Source: JAICKM01 sp038228295 (GTDB lineage: Bacteria > Chloroflexota > Chloroflexia > QHBQ01 > JAICKM01). From it: a stretch of 64,000 nt of DNA. Shown one piece after another: positions 24,379-33,205 of the stretch. The stretch's first letter is position 1. Every line of letters starts with the position of its first letter. The notes under the pieces were generated by a model. That model did not search any database, was not told the DNA's origin, and saw nothing but the letters and a program-made list of their open reading frames with translations. The position numbers were made by a program, and so were the translations under genes. The stretch lies in contig JBBRPH010000016.1 in assembly GCA_038228295.1 (NCBI GenBank), positions 1-64,000 of the forward strand, read 5' to 3'.

Positions 24379-26559
24379 TCAGCCCGAACCCGGCGGGAGG
24401 GCGTAGTTGACAACGCGGTTAACCCACAGGATCAGGCTGAAGCCGGCCGCCACCGTCCAGAGCAGTAGGCACAGTGCTTGCCCTGCCCGCCCGCGCCGCC
24501 AGAGTGCGGCTAAAGCCAACCCATTCAGCACGGCCAGCGTGGGCATGGCATAAATCATATGCTTTTGCAGCAAGTTGATCCAGAAATCCACCAGACTAAA
24601 CAGGGCAAAGGTCAGAGTCGAGGCGATCAGCCAGAGGTGTAACGGTGTGGAAACGAGGGCGGAGTGCTGAATTCTGAATTCTGAATTAGCGATCAACGAC
24701 GGGCCACCGCTAACTGACGACTGACGACTAACAACTGACGACTGACGACTGACGAGCAGCCCTACTAGCGCCAGCGGCAGCGGCCAACCGGCGAAGTGCG
24801 CGGCGATTTGCGGCCAGAAGCCGCTGAGCAGCGGCGCGCCGAGTTTGGCTGGGCTTTTGCCGATGCCGCCGCCCGCTTGCAACTTGGCGACGACCTGCGG
24901 CAGCAGGTCACGCAGCACGGCGGCGGCGGTGAACCCATAGAAGCCCGCGAAGGCCAGCGTAATCCCACCGGCGATCCAGACCAGCGCGCTCCCGCAGCGC
25001 GCTCGGTCGCGCCACGCCAGCAGGGCCGGAAACAAGACCAGCGTCGTGCCCAGCAACAACGCCTGGGCGGTATGCGCCAGCAGCGCCAGTGCCACCACCA
25101 CCGCCAGGGCAATTACACCCCAACCGGATGTAGCGGCGCTGCGTGCCGCACCCGCGCCGACGGAGTTCTGCGTTCGGAGTTCTGCGTGCTGAATTGGCGG
25201 CGGAGTAGCCGCCCTGCTCACTAAATCCGTGCTGGCGACTGCCGACTGCCGAACAGGACCATACACGGCTGCTAACGCCGCGAACAGCAACCCGAGCAGC
25301 CAGGTGGCAAAGATGCCGGGATAGCCGCCGTCGGAGAAGAGCAGATTGCTGAGAGGAAAAGCCACAAACGCCGCGCCCGCCCATAAGCCGGCCAACCCGT
25401 CACCCCAGCCACGCTTAAGCGTGAAGAACAGCGCAAACACGTTCGCCGCTTCTAACGCACTACAGGCGAGATTGATGCCCTGCAAACGCACATCGGGGTC
25501 GGGAATGAGCCAGTTCAGCGGGTCGAAAGCGAGGTAGAACAGCGGCGAATAGGGCACCACCGCGCTGAGGCCCAGTTGACCGGCGTAGGTCTGGCCCTGG
25601 TCGCTGCTGAGAAAGTGGCTCAGGAAGTAGAGTGGGTTGTCGCCCAACTCCATCAGACGGTGTAGGCGAGCATAATGATCGAGTGTAACAAACAGTGGGT
25701 CGAGCAACCCGCCGGCGTGAAAGGCCAAGCTGCCGATAAACAAGGCCGCCAGCACGCGCCACTCGCCCGCCGTCACCGTCACCCCGGCGCGGCGGAACAG
25801 CGCCGTCAGCAACGGCCGCAGGATCACGGCCAACGCCACCGCGAGCATCACAGCGATCACCAGGCCCAGCGCGGCGGTGGTAGCAGGCAGCCGCGCCAGT
25901 GCCAGCACGGCGACCCAAGCCGTCAGCAACGCAGCGATCAGCCCCGCCGTCCGGCGTGGGGCGGCCCCGAACCACAGCGCAGGACAGTAGAGCAACGCCA
26001 CCAGCGCCAACGTGAGGCCAAGCAAGCGTGGTGGTGGCAGCACTAGGCGGTCGGTGCGGTCGAGGCTGATCGCCGCCACCGGCACTCCCAGGCGGCGCGT
26101 GTCGTTGGCACCGCGCTGGGTGGCCGGAATCTGTGCTTCGGGGATATGTAGATGCAACAGCAGATCACCCGGCCAAAGGTCGGCGCGCGTGAACGGCACA
26201 GCGTAGTCGTTCCAGCCGGCTTGCAGCGGCAGCGTGACGGGCGCGCCGTCGTTCACCTGCACCGTAGCGCTGCGTTGTGGCCCGCCCCACGTTTCGCCGT
26301 TGAGCCGCAAATGCACCACCCCGGCATACACCCCGCTGCCCGGCACGCGCAGCAGCGCTGCCGGCGCCGACCAGCGAAACGGCACCGCGCCGGCCTTTTC
26401 CGGACCGGTGAAATTGACCAGATATTCACCGGTCAGCCGCTCGCCCATCGGCCAGTGATAGTCGCCGCCGATCTGATAGGCCGCCGCGACCAGCAACACG
26501 GCTAGCAGCCCTAGACCGTAGAGGTACGGTCCGCGCAAGGGGGCCAGGAGGAATCTCAT
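24379..26559 (-). CDS. Large multi-pass membrane protein, glycosyltransferase-like
   Basis: 726 aa. One N-terminal helix, then a beta-rich extracytoplasmic domain (about 45-170), then about twelve hydrophobic segments. The topology and motifs such as DHYARLHRLMELGDNPLYFLSHF suggest a polytopic membrane protein of the oligosaccharyl or GT-C type, but no clear catalytic Asp pair is seen, so the function is not assigned. Two stretches, about residues 434-465 and 602-630, are translated heptamer repeats (for example SRQSSVVSRQSSV). ATG overlaps the upstream GNAT stop (ATGA). Confidence 0.7.
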   Translation of the reverse strand: MRFLLAPLRGPYLYGLGLLAVLLVAAAYQIGGDYHWPMGERLTGEYLVNFTGPEKAGAVPFRWSAPAALLRVPGSGVYAGVVHLRLNGETWGGPQRSATVQVNDGAPVTLPLQAGWNDYAVPFTRADLWPGDLLLHLHIPEAQIPATQRGANDTRRLGVPVAAISLDRTDRLVLPPPRLLGLTLALVALLYCPALWFGAAPRRTAGLIAALLTAWVAVLALARLPATTAALGLVIAVMLAVALAVILRPLLTALFRRAGVTVTAGEWRVLAALFIGSLAFHAGGLLDPLFVTLDHYARLHRLMELGDNPLYFLSHFLSSDQGQTYAGQLGLSAVVPYSPLFYLAFDPLNWLIPDPDVRLQGINLACSALEAANVFALFFTLKRGWGDGLAGLWAGAAFVAFPLSNLLFSDGGYPGIFATWLLGLLFAALAAVYGPVRQSAVASTDLVSRAATPPPIQHAELRTQNSVGAGAARSAATSGWGVIALAVVVALALLAHTAQALLLGTTLVLFPALLAWRDRARCGSALVWIAGGITLAFAGFYGFTAAAVLRDLLPQVVAKLQAGGGIGKSPAKLGAPLLSGFWPQIAAHFAGWPLPLALVGLLVSRQSSVVSRQSSVSGGPSLIANSEFRIQHSALVSTPLHLWLIASTLTFALFSLVDFWINLLQKHMIYAMPTLAVLNGLALAALWRRGRAGQALCLLLWTVAAGFSLILWVNRVVNYALPPGSG
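24668..24754. repeat. Two heptamer arrays inside the membrane-protein gene
   Basis: 24668-24688: three TGAATTC-type heptamers. 24713-24754: six heptamers in strict phase (ACTGACG x2, ACTAACA, ACTGACG x3). Three heptamers equal seven codons, giving the 7-residue periodicity VSRQSSV in the protein. Confidence 0.85.
25163..25257. repeat. Further heptamer arrays in the same gene
   Basis: 25163-25197: GAGTTCT, GCGTTCG, GAGTTCT, GCGTGCT, GAATTGG. 25237-25257: GACTGCC, GACTGCC, GAACAGG. Both are in strict period 7 and the coding frame stays open. Confidence 0.8.
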
Positions 26560-27512
26560 GCCGGCCGTTGGAGCAACTGCTGCCGGCGGTGCGACTCCGT
26601 GAAGCCGCAGCGTACCGCCAACCGGTATGGTGGGCTATCCGGCCCATCGGTGTCCAGATCCACCTGTGCGACCCCGCCCGCCGCCAGGTAGGCCAAGCCG
26701 GCGCTGACCAGCGCCATACCTAGGCCGTGCCCGCGCTGCGCCGGGTCCAGCCGAATTTCGTGCAAATAGCCGCCTGCCCGGCCCACACCACTCGCCCGCA
26801 GCACACCGATCTCGCGCCCGGCCGGATCAGTCAACACAAAGATGCCGGCCGGCTCCCAATCCGCCCGCGCCGCCACGGTATCCAGCACTTCCGGCTCGAT
26901 CAGGCGATAGTCGGCATCATACGCGCCCAGCCGATTCGCCAACTCACGGTAGTGGTCGGCAGCGTCGGGCAACGAACCGAGGTCCGTCAGTACATAACCT
27001 GGCGGCAGACGCTGATCCGGCAGATCGGCGAGGTCAGGCCGCGTCAGATGTGCCGATTGCCCCACAACGGCGAAACCGTGCGCCCGTAAGAACATCTGGC
27101 CCGGCACATCATCGGCATCTATCGTCGTCTCCAAAACTCGATGACCTCGCGCCCGCGCCGCCTGTTCCAGGTGCGCCAGCAGACGACTACCCAGCCCATG
27201 ACCACGCGCCTCCGGCACCACAAACAACTCGAAATTGCCCGGCGGGCGGTCGTGCAAATAGATCGTCGGATAGCAAATCGCCGCCGCAATAGGCTGCTCG
27301 CCTTGCCAAACCAGCCGCGCATCGCGCTCTAGATCGAACGCCGGGTGCCCATAGAACGCTGCTACGCGCGCCACACTCCACGCACTCCCACGCACCGCCT
27401 GGACCACCGCCGCTAACGCCGCCTGGTCCGCCGCATCGTCGGCATAGCCCATGAGCCGCAAATCGCGAAACCCCGCCGCATCCCACGGCTGCCCAATCTG
27501 CAGGCCAGTCAT
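26556..27512 (-). CDS. Tandem GNAT acetyltransferase
   Basis: 318 aa with two GNAT domains. N-terminal copy (about 60-165): FELFVVPEARGHGLGSRLL, the acetyl-CoA loop, then FLRAHGF. C-terminal copy (about 190-315): LHEIRLDPAQRGHGLGMALV, then YRLAVRCGF. Both keep the RGHGLG pyrophosphate loop, so both may bind acetyl-CoA. Substrate unknown. GGGAGGG precedes the ATG. Overlaps the membrane-protein gene start by four bases. Confidence 0.88.
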   Translation of the reverse strand: MTGLQIGQPWDAAGFRDLRLMGYADDAADQAALAAVVQAVRGSAWSVARVAAFYGHPAFDLERDARLVWQGEQPIAAAICYPTIYLHDRPPGNFELFVVPEARGHGLGSRLLAHLEQAARARGHRVLETTIDADDVPGQMFLRAHGFAVVGQSAHLTRPDLADLPDQRLPPGYVLTDLGSLPDAADHYRELANRLGAYDADYRLIEPEVLDTVAARADWEPAGIFVLTDPAGREIGVLRASGVGRAGGYLHEIRLDPAQRGHGLGMALVSAGLAYLAAGGVAQVDLDTDGPDSPPYRLAVRCGFTESHRRQQLLQRPA

Positions 27513-27578
27513 AGCGTGCCCTCCCAGGGAGCAGGGGGTAGGAGTTTCCCGAAAATCTGACCCCTACCCCTCCAAACG

Positions 27579-27608
27579 CAGTATGTTTCACGTTTCACGC
27601 ACATACTG
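27579..27608. repeat. Heptamers in an inverted repeat after the PucR-type gene
   Basis: TTTCACG TTTCACG (27586-27599) lies between CAGTATG (27579-27585) and CATACTG (27602-27608). Just downstream of the minus-strand gene ending at 27621. No T run, so not called a terminator. Confidence 0.65.
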
Positions 27609-27620
27609 CATTTTCCCCCT

Positions 27621-29423
27621 TCACAGCAGTCGCCGCGCCGCCAGCGCCACCTGCACGCGCAAGCGCACTGCTGGATCGTCCAGGTCCAAGCCGCTGACCA
27701 CGCGGATGCGGCGCAAGCGGTAGGTAAGCGTGTTGCGATGCAGATAAAGCGCAGCAGCGGTCGCGCTGCTATTGCCACCGTGCGCCAGATAGGCATCCAG
27801 CGTGTCCAGCAGCTTTGCATCACCCGCCGCGACAATGGGTGCAGCCAACGGCCCGAGCGTGTCTTCGTAGAAGGCGCGCAGGTCGGCGGCGTGGCCCGCC
27901 CGCAACGGCAACAGCAGCCGGTAGAGTCCCAGATCGGACCAGCGGCAGACACAGCCCCCACCGAACAGCTGCCAGGCCGCCCATAACGCATCGGCGGCTT
28001 CCGCCCGCGAACGCGCTGCCCCACCTAGCCCTCCGTAGACGCGACCCACGCCGCCGGCCACAGGCACACCTCGCTGCGCCAGCTCACCACGCAACTCCTC
28101 AGCCAAGCGCAGCAAACCCGCCGGCGGATCGGGGGGACGGTCCGCCCAGCCAACCTCACGCAGCGGCCAGAGGGCCGCCAACTGCCCGCCCACCACGCCT
28201 ACCAACGCTCCCACCTCCCGCGCACTTGCCGGTAGCATGGCGGCGACGGCTTCCAGCCGGCCCGGCTGCACGTCGTCCGACAGGGCGGAGTCGCCCGGCG
28301 GTGCGAGGGTCAGCAGCGCCACAGCATAGGCCGGAGCCAAGTCCAGCCCCAGCGCAGCGGCGCGGGCGCGTAGCGGCGCATCGGCGGCCCCAACCGGGTG
28401 ATGCAATAGGTCGGTCAGAAACTCGCCGCGCAGCCGCTGTTCAGTGCGCGTCTCCGCCACAGCCACGGCCTGTCCGCGCGCTAATTCGAGCGCACAAATC
28501 CCCGCCGCCCGCGCTAACGTCATCCGATCAACGACCGCCGGCGGCTCACTCGCTGCCAGCAGCAGCGCCGCCGCCGGCCGGTCGCGCACCAGCACCGGCG
28601 CAACTAACAGCGATCCTAGCTCATCGCGCAGTAGCAGCACCGGCGGCTCGCTCGCCCGCACCTCACGCCACCCGTCGGACGCTTGCCAGCTAGCGTAGAC
28701 CTGCGCGGCCAGGGGGGGCCAACGCTTGGCGAATTCCGCATTCTGCGTTCTGTGTTCCGCGTTAGAAGAGGGAACCGGTCGCTCCCGCGACTCCTCATAC
28801 GCACCCTTTTTTTGTAGGGAAGGGGGCGGGGCGGTTAGGGCATCGCGCACATAGCGCAGCGCCAGGGTGGGTGGCGAGCCGGTGAGCGCGGCGGAGCCGC
28901 CGGTCAGCGTGGCGAGGGTGGCGACCAGGGTGGCGAGGCCCACGCCGGAGTCGCCAGGCGTGGTCTGCGCGAGGTGGAATTGCACCTCTTGCAACTGCGC
29001 CACGCGCTCCTGGAACAGATCGCGCCGTTCGCGTAGCAAGGTCGTGATCGCCCGCTCCAGGTCGGGCAACACCGTCGCATCACCTACCAGCAGCAGCGGT
29101 AAGGCATAACGCTCGGCGGCGGCGACGGCGGCCGCCTGTGCGTTGGGCGCCAGAGGGCCGCGCAAGACCAGCCCCGCCGCCTGATGTTCGGCCAACCAGG
29201 CGATCAAGGCGCTCAAATCAGGCGGCGGATCGAGGTGCTGCAGCGTGGCGGCGGCAGCCAGGGCTAGTTCGCCGGCTTTGGGCGTATGGAAGATCGGCGG
29301 CGTGGGGCGCGCCGGCACCGGCCAGGTTACTTCGCGGTCTAAACCCGCCGCCCCACCCAGCACTACTGCCGCGCCGGTCGGCGTAAGCAGGGGTAGAATG
29401 TCCGCGACGGTTACAAGCGGCAT
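27621..29423 (-). CDS. PucR-family transcriptional regulator
   Basis: 600 aa. N-terminal PucR sensory domain (about 1-125; PLVTVADILPLLTPTGAAVVLGG...) and a C-terminal HTH_30 helix-turn-helix (about 545-600; LDTLDAYLAHGGNSSATAAALYLHRNTLTYRLRRI). The middle carries a GGDEF-like/CdaR-type central domain. The family controls purine, amino-acid or sugar catabolism; purine nucleoside phosphorylase two genes upstream makes a purine link plausible. I start at the ATG giving MPLVTV; an extension to 29495 would run deep into the previous gene. Residues about 194-231 are translated repeat sequence. Confidence 0.85.
   Translation of the reverse strand: MPLVTVADILPLLTPTGAAVVLGGAAGLDREVTWPVPARPTPPIFHTPKAGELALAAAATLQHLDPPPDLSALIAWLAEHQAAGLVLRGPLAPNAQAAAVAAAERYALPLLLVGDATVLPDLERAITTLLRERRDLFQERVAQLQEVQFHLAQTTPGDSGVGLATLVATLATLTGGSAALTGSPPTLALRYVRDALTAPPPSLQKKGAYEESRERPVPSSNAEHRTQNAEFAKRWPPLAAQVYASWQASDGWREVRASEPPVLLLRDELGSLLVAPVLVRDRPAAALLLAASEPPAVVDRMTLARAAGICALELARGQAVAVAETRTEQRLRGEFLTDLLHHPVGAADAPLRARAAALGLDLAPAYAVALLTLAPPGDSALSDDVQPGRLEAVAAMLPASAREVGALVGVVGGQLAALWPLREVGWADRPPDPPAGLLRLAEELRGELAQRGVPVAGGVGRVYGGLGGAARSRAEAADALWAAWQLFGGGCVCRWSDLGLYRLLLPLRAGHAADLRAFYEDTLGPLAAPIVAAGDAKLLDTLDAYLAHGGNSSATAAALYLHRNTLTYRLRRIRVVSGLDLDDPAVRLRVQVALAARRLL
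28731..28841. repeat. Two repeat types inserted in the PucR-type gene
   Basis: 28731-28765: five heptamers in phase (GAATTCC, GCATTCT, GCGTTCT, GTGTTCC, GCGTTAG). 28814-28841: GTAGGGAAGGGGG...GGTTAGGGC, the same right arm as the palindromic element at 3826-3852. The frame stays open through both. Confidence 0.8.
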
Positions 29424-29716
29424 CGGGCGATGAAGAGGTCGAGCCACCGGGCGAGGCGCCCAAAGATGCGCGTCGCGGTCGGTCCGGCCAGCCAATTATC
29501 GGCGCGCTGGGCCAATTGCTCTAGCGCTGCGCCGCGTCCGTCGGTATCCATCGCAACACGGCTCAGACGCTGATCCAGCGCACGTCCGGCCCGGCGCACG
29601 GTGCGCGTCCGCAGCAAGAAACCGGTAGCGGCCACAGCGACCGCACCCAGTCGGGCGAAGCCGCGCAGCAAGCGGTCATTCCAGCGGGCGAGCGGGTCAG
29701 CCGGTGGGCGGCGCAT
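29411..29716 (-). CDS. Small basic protein of unknown function
   Basis: 101 aa, Arg-rich and amphipathic, with one weakly hydrophobic stretch (LGAVAVAATGFLL, about 24-36). No recognised domain. Overlaps the phosphorylase gene by 20 bp and the regulator by 13 bp, consistent with a member of the recO-punA operon, but the overlaps also leave room for it being spurious. Confidence 0.5.
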   Translation of the reverse strand: MRRPPADPLARWNDRLLRGFARLGAVAVAATGFLLRTRTVRRAGRALDQRLSRVAMDTDGRGAALEQLAQRADNWLAGPTATRIFGRLARWLDLFIARCRL

Positions 29717-30566
29717 CGGCAGCTCCTAAGCGACCCAGCACGCCGCGCACCAGGGCAGCGAGACGCGGGCCGGCGCTATTCGCGACATCCAGCACGGCTT
29801 CGTGGGCAATCGGGGCGTCCCAGTCGGCCACGGCCATGTTGGTGATGCAGGAGATGCCCAGCACGCGCATCCCACTGTGGCGGGCCACCAGCACTTCGGG
29901 CACAGTGCTCATACCGACCGCATCACCGCCCAGCAGGCGCAGAGCCCGCAATTCGGCGTTGGTCTCAAAGTTGGGGCCGGGGATCATCATATACACGCCC
30001 CGGCGCAACGCCGGCGCCTGCGCCGCGCCCACCTCAGCGGCCAGACGCAGCAAATCGGGATCATAGGCTGGGTTCATCGGCAGAAAGCGCGGTCCCAACG
30101 TCGCATCGTTCGGCCCAATCAGCGGGTTGGCCCCGCCCCAGCCCAGCAGATTGACATGATCGGCGATCAGCATCAAGTCGCCGGGCCGGTAATCGGGGTT
30201 GAGACCGCCTGCCGCGTTCGTCACTACCAGCGTCGTGACGCCCAGCGCCCGCGCCACACGCACTGGGAACGTCGTTGCGGCGAGCGGGTGGCCTTCATAG
30301 AAATGGAGCCGCCCCTGCATCACCAGCACCTGCGTGCCGGCTAGGCGGCCGCAATGCAACACTCCGGCGTGCCCCTGCACAGTGCCGGCCGCCCAGCCGG
30401 GGATCTCGCTATAGGGAATGCGCGCCGGTGCATCCACTTCGGTCGCTAACTCCCCCAGCCCAGAGCCGAGGATGACCAATACCTGGGGCTGAAAGTCGGC
30501 AGGTAACCGCGCGCGCAAAGCCGCCGCGCCGGCCGCGATCGCGGCCGCAAGGGGCAGACTGCTCAT
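29697..30566 (-). CDS. punA: Purine nucleoside phosphorylase (trimeric class)
   Basis: 289 aa. Cleaves purine nucleosides with phosphate to base and ribose 1-phosphate. Motifs: VLVILGSGLGEL (phosphate loop), GRLHFYEGH, TNAAGGLNP (base-binding), and GVYMMIPGPNFET, VGMSTVPEVLVARH, SCITNMA. Length typical for the PNP/MTAP family; MTAP-specific substitutions not resolved. ATG overlaps the recO stop (ATGA). Confidence 0.93.
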   Translation of the reverse strand: MSSLPLAAAIAAGAAALRARLPADFQPQVLVILGSGLGELATEVDAPARIPYSEIPGWAAGTVQGHAGVLHCGRLAGTQVLVMQGRLHFYEGHPLAATTFPVRVARALGVTTLVVTNAAGGLNPDYRPGDLMLIADHVNLLGWGGANPLIGPNDATLGPRFLPMNPAYDPDLLRLAAEVGAAQAPALRRGVYMMIPGPNFETNAELRALRLLGGDAVGMSTVPEVLVARHSGMRVLGISCITNMAVADWDAPIAHEAVLDVANSAGPRLAALVRGVLGRLGAADAPPTG

Positions 30567-31357
30567 CGGCTGCCCTCCTGTGGCGAGTAATCGGCGACTT
30601 GCTCAGCCACTCGCAGGAAGCGGGCGGTGCGCGGTTCGCGTTCCAGCACGTAGGTGACGTAGGTACTCAGTGCCCGGTCGAGTTCGGCCAGCACCGGCGG
30701 CGATACGCGCACCCGCGCCACATCGGGCCAGGTGCTGCGCTGAATATGACGCAACATCTTGAACGCCGTCACCGATAGATCACGGGCCACTCCGGCGCGT
30801 TTGCAGGCCGGGCACAACACGCCGCCCTGCGCTGGACTCCAGGCATTGACCACCGGCGCCAACGCGGTGCGACATTCGACACACTGCGTCAATTCAGGTC
30901 GGTAGCCGAGCAAGCCCAGTAGTTGCACCTCATACCAATGCTGCAAAAGTTCGGGCGTTTGCGCGTAGTCCAAGTAGCTCAAGCCGTCGGCCAGCAGCTT
31001 GTAAACGGCGTAGTTTTCCAGGTTGTCGGGGGTCAGGCGGTCGATCAATTCAACCAGATAGAAAGCGTAGGCGATACGGTCGAGGTCTTCACCGATGGGC
31101 CGGTGCGGATCCAGCACCTCGCACTGCGTCACGATATCCAGATTACGCGCCGTGGCGATCATCAGCTTGCTGCGGCTAAACAGTTCGACATGACCGCTCA
31201 TGTGGCTGGCTGGCTTGCGCACGCCTTTCGCCACTACACGGATCTTGCCCCGTTGCGGCGTGTAGAGGGTCAGGACATAGTCCGCCTCACCGATCTCCGA
31301 CCGGCGCAATATGATGCCCTCGGTGCGATATAACCTCTCATGCAGCGGCGTAGTCAT
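30563..31357 (-). CDS. recO: DNA repair protein RecO
   Basis: 264 aa. N-terminal OB fold (about 8-85; TEGIILRRSEIGEADYVLTLYT, GKIRVVAKGVRK), helical domain, and a zinc site CVEC...CPAC (about 155-185). Acts with RecF/RecR to load RecA. First gene of a minus-strand operon with punA, the small protein and the PucR-type regulator. Divergent from glyS. Confidence 0.95.
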   Translation of the reverse strand: MTTPLHERLYRTEGIILRRSEIGEADYVLTLYTPQRGKIRVVAKGVRKPASHMSGHVELFSRSKLMIATARNLDIVTQCEVLDPHRPIGEDLDRIAYAFYLVELIDRLTPDNLENYAVYKLLADGLSYLDYAQTPELLQHWYEVQLLGLLGYRPELTQCVECRTALAPVVNAWSPAQGGVLCPACKRAGVARDLSVTAFKMLRHIQRSTWPDVARVRVSPPVLAELDRALSTYVTYVLEREPRTARFLRVAEQVADYSPQEGSR

Positions 31358-31405
31358 GCCCGGCCTCTCCCTATACCTTGTGCAACGCGCACAATTCTCT
31401 CTTCT

Positions 31406-31411
31406 ATTATA
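31406..31411 (-). promoter_or_regulatory. -10 box of the recO operon
   Basis: Perfect TATAAT on the minus strand, about 50 bases upstream of the recO ATG. No clear -35. Confidence 0.55.
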
Positions 31412-31500
31412 CCCGATTTCCTGCCTGTTGTGTTATCTGCCGGCCGGGCGGCGCTCCGTCTTCCTACGCTATACCGACTGAAAATACGCCGAATGGTCCC

Positions 31501-31529
31501 TTGCCGCCGCCGCCGGGATGCGCTATACT
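31501..31529 (+). promoter_or_regulatory. glyS promoter
   Basis: TTGCCG (31501-31506), 17 bp, TATACT (31524-31529), immediately upstream of the T-box leader. Confidence 0.7.
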
Positions 31530-31536
31530 AAGCCCA

Positions 31537-31763
31537 TAGCCAGCGCCGCCGTAGCATCGGCGGGGACGGAGAAGAGTAGGGAGCGAGCGGTCGGCCAGCG
31601 AGCGGGGGAGAGTGCAAGCCCTGTGCGACTCTGTTTCTGAAGGGCGCTCCTGAGCCAGGCCGCGCATGGGCTGAAAGTGGGCCGTCTCAGCGGGCGGCCA
31701 AGTAGGGTGGAACCGCGGGCGGCTGTGGCCTCTCGTCCCTAGCATGGGGCGAGGGCTTTTTTG
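31537..31763 (+). ncRNA. Glycine T-box riboswitch
   Basis: Leader of glyS. The diagnostic T-box sequence AGGGTGGAACCGCG is at 31704-31717. It is followed by a terminator (CTCGTCCC, loop, GGGGCGAG, then TTTTTT at 31757-31762). The upstream part has a stem I-like start (GACGGAGAAGAGTAG, from about 31564) and a possible GGC glycine specifier at 31643-31645. Uncharged tRNA-Gly should favour the antiterminator and allow glyS transcription. The specifier position is inferred, the T-box motif is seen directly. Confidence 0.93.
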
Positions 31764-31802
31764 TTGCCCTCGCCGGATGATCCTAGTAGAGAGGACACAA
31801 CA

Positions 31803-33149
31803 ATGGATACTCCGGTGCAAAACGCGGAAGCGGCGGCCACCCAGCCGGTGGCGATGGAGACGATTGTGGCGCTCGCCAAGCGGCGCGGCTTCGTCTTCCC
31901 GTCGTCCGAAATATACGGCGGCTTTTCGAGTACTTGGGACTACGGCCCCCTCGGTGTGGAGCTGAAGCGCAACGTCAAGGCCGCCTGGTGGCGCGCCATG
32001 GTGCAAGAGCGCGACGACGTAGTGGGCCTCGACTCGGCCATCCTAATGGCCCCGGCGGTCTGGCAAGCATCGGGCCACGTCGCCAACTTCACCGATCCGC
32101 TCGTGGACTGCAAACAGTGCAAGATGCGCTTTCGCGCCGACCATGTGCAGGGCACCGTCTGCCCCAACTGCGGCGGCGAACTGACCGCAGCACGCAACTT
32201 CAATCTGATGTTCAAGACCTTTGTCGGCCCGGTGGAAGAGGATGCGGCGGTCGCCTATCTGCGTCCCGAAACGGCGCAGGGCATCTTTGTCAACTTCCTC
32301 AACGTGCAGGGGTCCATGCGGCGCAAGCTGCCGTTCGGCATCGCCCAGCAGGGCAAGTCGTTCCGCAACGAGATCACACCGGGCAACTTTATCTTCCGCA
32401 CGCGCGAGTTTGAGCAGATGGAGATGGAGTTCTTCGTGCTGCCGGGCGAAGATGCACACTGGTACGCGCATTGGCGGCAAGAGCGCTTCAACTGGTACAC
32501 GCGCCTGGGCGTGAACCCGGCGCGGCTGCGGCTGCGCGACCACGAGCCGGCCGAACTGGCCCACTACTCGCAGGCCACCGCCGACATCGAGTACCTGTTC
32601 CCGATGGGCTGGGGCGAACTCGAAGGCGTGGCCCATCGCGGCGACTACGACCTGACCCAGCATCAGCAGGCCAGCGGTAAAGACCTGCGCTACTTCGACG
32701 ACGAGACCAAGACACACGTCCTGCCGTATGTGATCGAACCGGCGGTGGGGGCTGACCGCGCCACGCTGGTCTTCCTGCTGGATGCCTATCATGAAGAGCG
32801 GGTGGAAGCCACCGGCGACACGCGCGTGGTGTTGCGCCTGCATCCTGAACTCGCGCCGATCAAAGTGGCGATTATGCCGCTCTCCAAAAAGGAGCCGCTG
32901 ACCGACTTGGCGCAAGAGATCCACCGCACGGTACGCCGCCAGTATATGAGCCAGTATGATCAGACGGGCGGGGCCATCGGCAAGCGCTACCGCCGCCAGG
33001 ACGAGATCGGCACGCCACTCTGCATCACGGTGGACTTCACCAGCCTCGAAGACCACGCGGTCACCATCCGCGAGCGCGACTCGATGGCGCAGGTCCGCGT
33101 GCCGATTGCCAACCTGCTGCCGGCCCTGCGCGAGCGGCTGGGGTTCTAG
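31803..33149 (+). CDS. glyS: Glycine--tRNA ligase, alpha2 type
   Basis: 448 aa, the homodimeric (archaeal/eukaryotic-like) class II enzyme, not the alpha2beta2 bacterial form. Motifs: GFVFPSSEIYGG and WDYGPLGVELK near the N-terminus, zinc-type CKQC...CPNCGG, class II motif 2 region SFRNEITPGNFIFRTREFEQME, ETAQGIFVNF, and the anticodon-binding domain from about residue 340 (VAIMPLSKK). The start is the ATG with GAGAGGA upstream; a longer in-frame start at 31761 falls in the terminator U run. Controlled by the upstream T-box. Confidence 0.96.
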   Translation: MDTPVQNAEAAATQPVAMETIVALAKRRGFVFPSSEIYGGFSSTWDYGPLGVELKRNVKAAWWRAMVQERDDVVGLDSAILMAPAVWQASGHVANFTDPLVDCKQCKMRFRADHVQGTVCPNCGGELTAARNFNLMFKTFVGPVEEDAAVAYLRPETAQGIFVNFLNVQGSMRRKLPFGIAQQGKSFRNEITPGNFIFRTREFEQMEMEFFVLPGEDAHWYAHWRQERFNWYTRLGVNPARLRLRDHEPAELAHYSQATADIEYLFPMGWGELEGVAHRGDYDLTQHQQASGKDLRYFDDETKTHVLPYVIEPAVGADRATLVFLLDAYHEERVEATGDTRVVLRLHPELAPIKVAIMPLSKKEPLTDLAQEIHRTVRRQYMSQYDQTGGAIGKRYRRQDEIGTPLCITVDFTSLEDHAVTIRERDSMAQVRVPIANLLPALRERLGF

Positions 33150-33152
33150 CGT

Positions 33153-33170
33153 GTGAAAGGTGAAACGTGG
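33153..33170. repeat. Heptamers after the glyS stop
   Basis: TAG, three bases, then GTGAAAG GTGAAAC GTGG. Same family and position as at glnA, the SLH gene and the cold-shock gene. No hairpin follows here. Confidence 0.6.
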
Positions 33171-33205
33171 ATAATTATTCAGCTTAGGTCCGTAAATTTA
33201 TAACC

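Noticed and set aside
32043..33056. 337-codon open frame on the minus strand
   Set aside because: Opposite glyS; no domain and no ribosome site.
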